A DNA stretch of 64,000 bases, taken from Microvirga calopogonii. Lineage in GTDB: Bacteria; Pseudomonadota; Alphaproteobacteria; Rhizobiales; Beijerinckiaceae. Where the stretch lies: the NCBI RefSeq assembly GCF_003347665.1, contig NZ_QDGA01000005.1, positions 1 through 64,000 on the forward strand, in the 5' to 3' direction. A program made the position numbers and the translations under genes. Below, one piece after another: positions 59,675 through 64,000 of the stretch (positions are counted from its first letter, which is position 1; each line of letters begins with the position of its first letter). The notes below the pieces were generated by a model. The model made no database searches, was not told the DNA's origin, and saw only the letters and a list, made by a program, of their open reading frames with translations.

Positions 59675-61357
59675 TCACCGCCCCAAGCTGTCCGCTTCCG
59701 GAATGATCCAGCTTCCCAGAGGCGCGGCTCGCCCTCTGATCTGGACGATCTGGCGGTCGCGGTCGGAGAGGTCGAGGCCGGCCCGGGTCGCGAGGTCCTC
59801 GGATATCACGAGCTCGACGTCGAGTTCCTTGGCGAGACCTTCGAGGCGGCTGGCCGCGTTGATAGTGTCGCCCACGGCGGTCAGGCTGGTGGCCTGGCCG
59901 TAGCCCATCTGCCCGACGATGGCGGGGCCGGCATGGAGGCCCATGGCGATCTTCAAGGGGTGCTCGAATTCGCTCTCGTATTCCTCGTTGAGATGCGTGA
60001 GCGCCGCCTTGATCCGGAGCGCGGCATCGAGGGCTTGCCTGGCGGCCTGCTGCGGCGTGGTCTTGAGGCCGAAGAGGGCCAACACCCCATCGCCGATGAA
60101 CTTGTCGATATAGCCGCCCGCATCCTCGACGGATTCGCCCACCGCCTCGAAATAACGGTTGAGGATGAAGACCGTGTCGAAGGGCAGGCGCCGCTCGGCA
60201 AGGCTCGTGAAGCCGCGCAGATCGCAGAACAGCACGGCGATCTCCTGCTCCTGCCCCTGGGCCCTGCCGCCGCGCACGAGCGCGGTCAAGCCGTTGCGTC
60301 CCGTGGACAGGATCGGCACCACCGCGACATCGTGGGTCGGACGGAACTGGCAGGCGAGCCGCACGTTCGGCCCCGCCTTGATGCGCGCCAGCGTACCACG
60401 TTCCTGCGCGGTGGGGGGCGGCTGGCGCTGGTGGCCATCGAGCACCCGCACCCGGCAGGTCGAGCAGCGCCCTCGTCCGCCGCAGACCGACAGATGCGGA
60501 ATGCCCGCGCTGCGGCTTGCTTCCAGCACGCTGAAGCCGAGGGGCACGGTGACGACCTGATCGTTGGGATAGGTGATCCTTACCCGCCGCGACCACAGGC
60601 GCAGACTGCGGGCGAGACGGGCGGCAATCGTTGCCGCGATCATTCCCCCGAAGGCCGTGTAAAGGCCCGGCCCGATCAGCGGCAGAAGATCGGACGCGGG
60701 AGGAACCGGGATGGGGCCGAACCGTTCCGGCGCCTCGGCCAATGCCCGTCCTGCCTCCACGAAGCCGAGAAGCGCAAGAACCGGGATGAGGAGCGCGCCC
60801 GTGTAGAGAAGCAGCGCGAAGCGCGGAAACCACGGCTTTGGACGCAGCCAGAAATAGATCCCAAGACATCCGTGCAGCCAGGCGATCACGAGGGCCAGGG
60901 CCTGACGGGCGCCGATGGCCGGATAGACGATCCACAGGTTGCGGACCACCTCCAGGTAGCTCGAATCGTACCCGGTCAGGGTCCATTCGATGCGCGTCCC
61001 GACCACATGCGCGATGAGGAGAAACGGCAGGCTCAAGCCCAGGATCAGCTGGGCCGCCTCGCGGATCGGCATCCGCAGGGTCCGCCGTCGGTAGAGCGCC
61101 AGCAGGGCGAGCAGGAAATGCGTGAGAACCGATCCATACAGGAGCACGGTACCGACCGGGTTTCGCCACAGGCGGTTGAACCAGGCGCGCCCGGCTTCCA
61201 TCGCTTCGACGGATACGAGACCGAGGGCGTGATTGGAGAAATGGGTGAGCAGGAACGCGCCGAGCACGAGGCCCGTGAACAGGCGGATCTCCCGCGTCCG
61301 AATCGCGATCTCGGTGCCAAGCGGTTCAGGGGCCGGTTTGCCTGGAAGGCTTCTCAT
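59675..61357 (-). CDS. Class III adenylate cyclase fused to a six-TM His-rich anchor and a 2Fe-2S ferredoxin domain
   Basis: A 560-aa fusion. Six hydrophobic spans (about 26-48, 68-90, 103-120, 151-171, 178-199, 229-249) carry His39, 43, 80, 117 and 162, in a layout like succinate-dehydrogenase-type diheme anchors. A plant-type [2Fe-2S] domain follows, with Cys292, 298, 301 and 336. The C-terminal class III cyclase has metal-binding Asp379 and Asp423, Lys419, Thr498 (adenine pair), Asn500 and Arg504. A redox- or quinone-sensing adenylate cyclase with a diheme anchor is known in Sinorhizobium (CyaC); this is likely the same type. It would turn respiratory redox state into cAMP. Confidence 0.88.
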   Translation of the reverse strand: MRSLPGKPAPEPLGTEIAIRTREIRLFTGLVLGAFLLTHFSNHALGLVSVEAMEAGRAWFNRLWRNPVGTVLLYGSVLTHFLLALLALYRRRTLRMPIREAAQLILGLSLPFLLIAHVVGTRIEWTLTGYDSSYLEVVRNLWIVYPAIGARQALALVIAWLHGCLGIYFWLRPKPWFPRFALLLYTGALLIPVLALLGFVEAGRALAEAPERFGPIPVPPASDLLPLIGPGLYTAFGGMIAATIAARLARSLRLWSRRVRITYPNDQVVTVPLGFSVLEASRSAGIPHLSVCGGRGRCSTCRVRVLDGHQRQPPPTAQERGTLARIKAGPNVRLACQFRPTHDVAVVPILSTGRNGLTALVRGGRAQGQEQEIAVLFCDLRGFTSLAERRLPFDTVFILNRYFEAVGESVEDAGGYIDKFIGDGVLALFGLKTTPQQAARQALDAALRIKAALTHLNEEYESEFEHPLKIAMGLHAGPAIVGQMGYGQATSLTAVGDTINAASRLEGLAKELDVELVISEDLATRAGLDLSDRDRQIVQIRGRAAPLGSWIIPEADSLGR

Positions 61358-61470
61358 ACACGTCTTTCACACATGGGCTTGGCCGCACAAGTTTTCGGCT
61401 TGCCTGCCGCTATGCAGTTGCACCAAGGTGCGGATTGTCAAATCACGATCCCTGTACCGATACGCGAGAC

Positions 61471-62085
61471 ATGCCCAACACCATTACGACCCTGTCCGAG
61501 CTCGAATCGCTTTATGGCGAGGTCAACAAGGGATCGCTCCTGAAAGAAACGGACAGGGTGATTCCCGAGTACCGGGCCTTCATCGAGGCCGCGCCCTTCG
61601 TGGCCCTGGCCACCCGCGGGCCGGAAGGCCTCGATTGCTCGCCGCGCGGCGACGGGCCGGGCTTCGTGCGGGTGCAGGACGAAAGAACCCTGCTCCTGCC
61701 CGACCGGCGCGGCAACAACCGCATCGATTCCCTGCGCAACATCGTGCGCGATCCAAGCGTGGCGCTGCTGTTCCTGATTCCCGGGATCGGCGAGACCCTG
61801 CGGGTCAACGGCCGCGCCGTGATCTCGGTGGAGCCTGCCGTGCTCGAAAGCTTCGCCATCGACGGCAAGGCACCGAAATCCGTGCTCACGATCACGGTCG
61901 ATGCGGTGTTTTTCCAATGCGCCCGTGCGATCCTGCGGTCGGAATTGTGGAATCCGGACAAGCATGTGGCTCGCAGTTCGTTGCCGAGCGCAGGTCAGAT
62001 CCTCGCAGCCCTGAGCCCCGACCGTTTCGACGGCGAGGCTTACGACAAGGCACTGCCCGAACGACAGAAGGCGACGCTTTACTAA
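61471..62085 (+). CDS. Pyridoxamine 5'-phosphate oxidase-like flavin-binding protein
   Basis: A split-barrel protein of 204 aa, in the MSMEG_1061-type branch. It has PFVALATRGPEGLDCSPRGDGPGFVRV, then LLLPDRRGNNRIDSLRNIV and ALLFLIPGIGETLRVNGRAVISVEP, which are typical for FMN/F420-type split barrels. The C-terminal substrate part differs from true PdxH, so the reaction is unknown. I chose the ATG at 61,471. It is divergent from the cyclase (113 bases between starts). Confidence 0.85.
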   Translation: MPNTITTLSELESLYGEVNKGSLLKETDRVIPEYRAFIEAAPFVALATRGPEGLDCSPRGDGPGFVRVQDERTLLLPDRRGNNRIDSLRNIVRDPSVALLFLIPGIGETLRVNGRAVISVEPAVLESFAIDGKAPKSVLTITVDAVFFQCARAILRSELWNPDKHVARSSLPSAGQILAALSPDRFDGEAYDKALPERQKATLY

Positions 62086-62094
62086 GCATCGGAG

Positions 62095-62187
62095 CCAAAA
62101 GTGAACCCACTTTCGGGATCCCATCCGATGCCTTCTTTTTGATGAGAGCATCGTTTCGAGCGGACCCGAAAGGCCGCACGATGCTCT
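62095..62187. repeat. Two-hairpin dispersed repeat, copy 4
   Basis: Hairpin A (GCATCGGAGCCAAAAGTG / CACTTTCGGG..ATCCGATGC), a spacer containing CTTCTTTTTGATGA, then hairpin B (GAGCATCGTTTCGAGCGG / CCGCACGATGCTC). It is the shortest copy. It starts 9 bases after the PNPOx-like gene and faces the convergent DUF4142 gene. Confidence 0.8.
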
Positions 62188-62242
62188 CAGCGTCGGGCTT
62201 CAATTCGAATTCACGCCCGCGGCTTCATGCGAACAGGCGATT

Positions 62243-62746
62243 CTACTGCGTTTTCGCCGCAGACAGGGACTGCGCCGTCTGCAGATGGTTCTGCAGCGTC
62301 GGCAGGGTCTCGCTGGCATAGGAAGCCGCAGGATCGTTCTGCCGCTTGGATTCCTTTTCGTAGTCCGCGACATCCTTCTTGTGGTCGGCCACTGCCTCCT
62401 TGATGAACTCGCGGTCGAAGGCAGCGCCCGAGAGCTTGGAGAGTTTCTGGTAGACCGCCTTCTGCGCCTTGCCGGGCTCGGTCGGCGGCGTCACGTTGAG
62501 GGAGCTTGCCACGGACATGGCTTTCTCGTTCGCGGCGGAATGATCCGTCTCGAGCTGGCGGCCGAAGTTCTTGACCCCGTCGCTGCCGCCTTTCTGCTGG
62601 GCGAGCTGACCCACGGCGACCTCCGCGAGGTTGCCCTCGATCGCCTTCTTGATGAAGGCCTGGTTCGGCTGGTCCTTGGCGAGAGCGTAAGACGAGCCCG
62701 CCAGGGCTGCCGCGATGCTGAAGCTCAAGAGAAGTTTCTTTGACAT
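62243..62746 (-). CDS. DUF4142 periplasmic protein
   Basis: A 167-aa exported protein with signal peptide (LLLSFSIAAALAGSSYALA) and a DUF4142 four-helix bundle (AFIKKAIEGNLAEVAVGQLAQQKGGSDGVKNFGRQLETDHSAAN; REFIKEAVADHKKDVADYEKES; LPTLQNHLQTAQSL). The fold is ferritin-like, and the family's function is not known; many members are stress-induced. I chose the ATG at 62,746, directly before the signal peptide. The promoter upstream matches the general-stress consensus exactly. Confidence 0.9.
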   Translation of the reverse strand: MSKKLLLSFSIAAALAGSSYALAKDQPNQAFIKKAIEGNLAEVAVGQLAQQKGGSDGVKNFGRQLETDHSAANEKAMSVASSLNVTPPTEPGKAQKAVYQKLSKLSGAAFDREFIKEAVADHKKDVADYEKESKRQNDPAASYASETLPTLQNHLQTAQSLSAAKTQ

Positions 62747-62800
62747 GATGCACCCTGTTCGAACGGAACGGTTCTCGATACGCATCACAGGTAAGCCATG

Positions 62801-62825
62801 AACGACCCCGAGGCGGCCCGGTTCC
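62801..62825 (-). promoter_or_regulatory. EcfG-type general-stress promoter of the DUF4142 gene
   Basis: On the minus strand GGAAC (62,825-62,821), exactly 16 bases, then CGTT (62,804-62,801). It matches the alphaproteobacterial EcfG (PhyR-NepR controlled) consensus perfectly. Transcription would start about 45-50 bases before the ATG. Confidence 0.78.
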
Positions 62826-62933
62826 CCGATTGCCGGAGAGCCTGAGCAATCCACATAATTTGGACGCCGGCCCTTTACGCCTCGCTCCCGGGCGGCCAAA
62901 AGGGCAGCCTCATCGACTGGAAAGAGGCACGTC

Positions 62934-63284
62934 ATGACGATTCAACGCATCAAGCCGGGCCCGCGCATGAGCGGCGCGGTCGTTCACGGCAACACGGTCT
63001 ATCTCGCCGGCCAGGTCGCCAGCCAGACCGCCGGGCAAAGCGTCACGGAGCAGACGAAGGAGATCCTCTCGATCATCGACAGCCTGCTGGCCGAGGCCGG
63101 TACGGACAAGTCGAAGATCCTGATGGCCAATATCTGGCTCACCGACATGGGCACGTTCCAGGAGATGAACGCCGTGTGGGATTCCTGGGTCTCCGCCGGC
63201 AATGCGCCTGCCCGCGCCACCGTCGAGGCAAAGCTCGCCGCCCCGGCCTTCAAGGTCGAGATCGCGGTGATCGCGGCAATCTAA
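62934..63284 (+). CDS. RidA-family protein
   Basis: A 116-aa YjgF/RidA trimer-forming protein; RidA hydrolyses reactive enamine/imine intermediates made by PLP enzymes. It has SGAVVHGNTVYLAGQVA, the ILSIIDSLLAEAGTDKSKILMANIWLTD helix, and the active-site region PARATVEAKLAAPAFKVEIAVIAA with the conserved Arg in PARAT. The ATG at 62,934 has AAAGAGG about 8 bases upstream. It could be a later branch (Rid4-7), which may lack the deaminase activity. Confidence 0.92.
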   Translation: MTIQRIKPGPRMSGAVVHGNTVYLAGQVASQTAGQSVTEQTKEILSIIDSLLAEAGTDKSKILMANIWLTDMGTFQEMNAVWDSWVSAGNAPARATVEAKLAAPAFKVEIAVIAAI

Positions 63285-63377
63285 GAGCTAAACTCCGCCC
63301 CGGACTAAGAATCCAGCTTTCGCAGTTATATAGAAATATGACAAAGTTGCAAAAGCTTGTTTATGTCCGGGGCTGCT

Positions 63378-63926
63378 ATGTCACAAAACTCATTATTTAC
63401 AGTCATGCCTGCTTTCTCAGGTAGTTCAACTACGTCACACACCGTTCAATCCAGCGGAAATACTTCTATCGATGCCTTATTGATCGGAAACGCCTGGACC
63501 ATAACGATCTGACGTATGGATTTCCCACCAGTGCAGCTGAGTATGGGACCAATTACGGACAGGGCGAAACGGGTTTGGATGGCGACGGGAACAGTCGCTT
63601 CAGCCCAGCAAACGATTACCAGAAAACAGCGCTTGTCTTCGCTGCGCATACTGTAAGCCTTCACGCTCAAGGAAGACCGCATCCTGATCGACGACAAATT
63701 CTTCAAGGGCGTGGGAAAGGGATCGCTGTCGAAACCGGTCAAGCTCTCCAAGGACAAGTTCTATGTTGGGACTTCGGCCAAGGATGCCAACGATCGTATC
63801 GGCTACAACAAGTCTACGGGCGTCCTGTCGTACGATCCGGACGGCAGCGGTCATCAGGCCGCGATCAAGTTCGCCACCGTGAAAGCCAAGATGGCCCTGA
63901 GCGCCGCTGACATCTGGATCATTTGA
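63378..63926 (+). pseudogene. Remnant of an RTX-type calcium-binding / M10-like secreted protein
   Basis: The start is intact (MSQNSLFTVMPAFSGSSTTS...SSGNTSIDALLIGNAW) but the frame hits TGA at 63,510. In the next frame the sequence continues naturally (DLTYGFPTSAAEYGTNYGQGETGLDGDGNSRFSPANDYQKTALVF), like the N-terminus of serralysin-type peptidases. It then jumps to an RTX C-terminal end (DRILIDDKFFKGVGKGSLSKPV ... SYDPDGSGHQAAIKFATVK). The catalytic HExxH and the nonapeptide Ca repeats between them are missing. So there is at least one frameshift and one large internal deletion. The product would have been secreted by a type I system. Confidence 0.7.
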
Positions 63927-63957
63927 GCGCCGATGCGTGAGACATGTCGGCCAATAA

Positions 63958-63981
63958 GAAGCGGGCCGCTCGGCCCGCTTC
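63958..63981 (+). terminator. Terminator hairpin after the RTX remnant
   Basis: The stem GAAGCGGGCC / GGCCCGCTTC with a 4-base loop is followed by a weak T-rich tail (GTTCATTC). It lies 32 bases after the remnant stop. Confidence 0.7.
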
Positions 63982-64000
63982 GTTCATTCATGCTTCGCTT

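Overview
The window is a compact, GC-rich alphaproteobacterial chromosome segment. Protein content, gene order and the dispersed palindromic repeats fit the order Hyphomicrobiales (Rhizobiales). A Methylobacteriaceae/Microvirga-type organism is my best guess, but genus cannot be fixed from sequence alone. Nearly all genes are housekeeping genes in the order expected around an alphaproteobacterial replication origin. I found no rRNA, tRNA, CRISPR array, transposase or prophage.

Layout. 1-6.9 kb: the end of ftsK, lolA, an exonuclease III gene, a chemoreceptor, a convergent cNMP-binding protein plus OmpR-type regulator, and an L,D-transpeptidase. 7.1-11.9 kb: a more accessory stretch with an ABC-F ATPase, a possible 28-codon gene, a LysR regulator divergent from an aldo/keto reductase, and a PLP-binding YggS protein. 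12-16.2 kb: leuS-lptE-holA. 16.4-22.3 kb (minus strand): mnmE, mnmG, rsmG, parA, parB with two perfect parS sites. 22.4-24.6 kb: a YyaL/DUF255 protein whose C-terminus carries an in-frame palindromic repeat insertion. 24.7-27.8 kb (minus): hemE, hemJ, rho. 27,843-28,222: the probable chromosomal origin, with two perfect CtrA boxes, a perfect DnaA box, an AT-rich stretch and ten GANTC sites. 28.2-31.9 kb (plus): PPSR kinase, maf, aroE, coaE, dnaQ, then secB (minus). 32.9-36.8 kb: timA-mltA-smr-XRE and a PfkB kinase. 37-42.8 kb: miaB-phoH-ybeY-corC-lnt. 42.8-45.4 kb: a PraR-like regulator, metK, trmB. 45.4-48.3 kb (minus): a MacAB/DevBCA-like export system. 48.4-59.6 kb: rimP-nusA-ylxR-infB-rbfA-truB and rpsO-pnp, with an attenuator-like leader before rimP and terminator hairpins after rpsO and pnp. 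59.7-64 kb: a six-TM/2Fe-2S/adenylate cyclase fusion, a PNPOx-like protein, a stress-type DUF4142 protein, a RidA protein and the remnant of an RTX-type secreted protein.

How the parts connect. Genes left of the origin (hemE to parB) mostly run leftward and those to the right run rightward, so transcription follows replication. ParB/parS near the origin would drive segregation, and CtrA boxes in the origin tie initiation to the cell cycle. The 48-59 kb block is a translation/RNA-decay module. Two stress-type genes (DUF892 and DUF4142) carry promoters matching or nearly matching the EcfG general-stress consensus.

The most unusual signal is a two-hairpin dispersed repeat of about 95-135 bp. 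One copy sits inside a coding region as exactly 45 sense codons, and another supplies the start codon of lnt.
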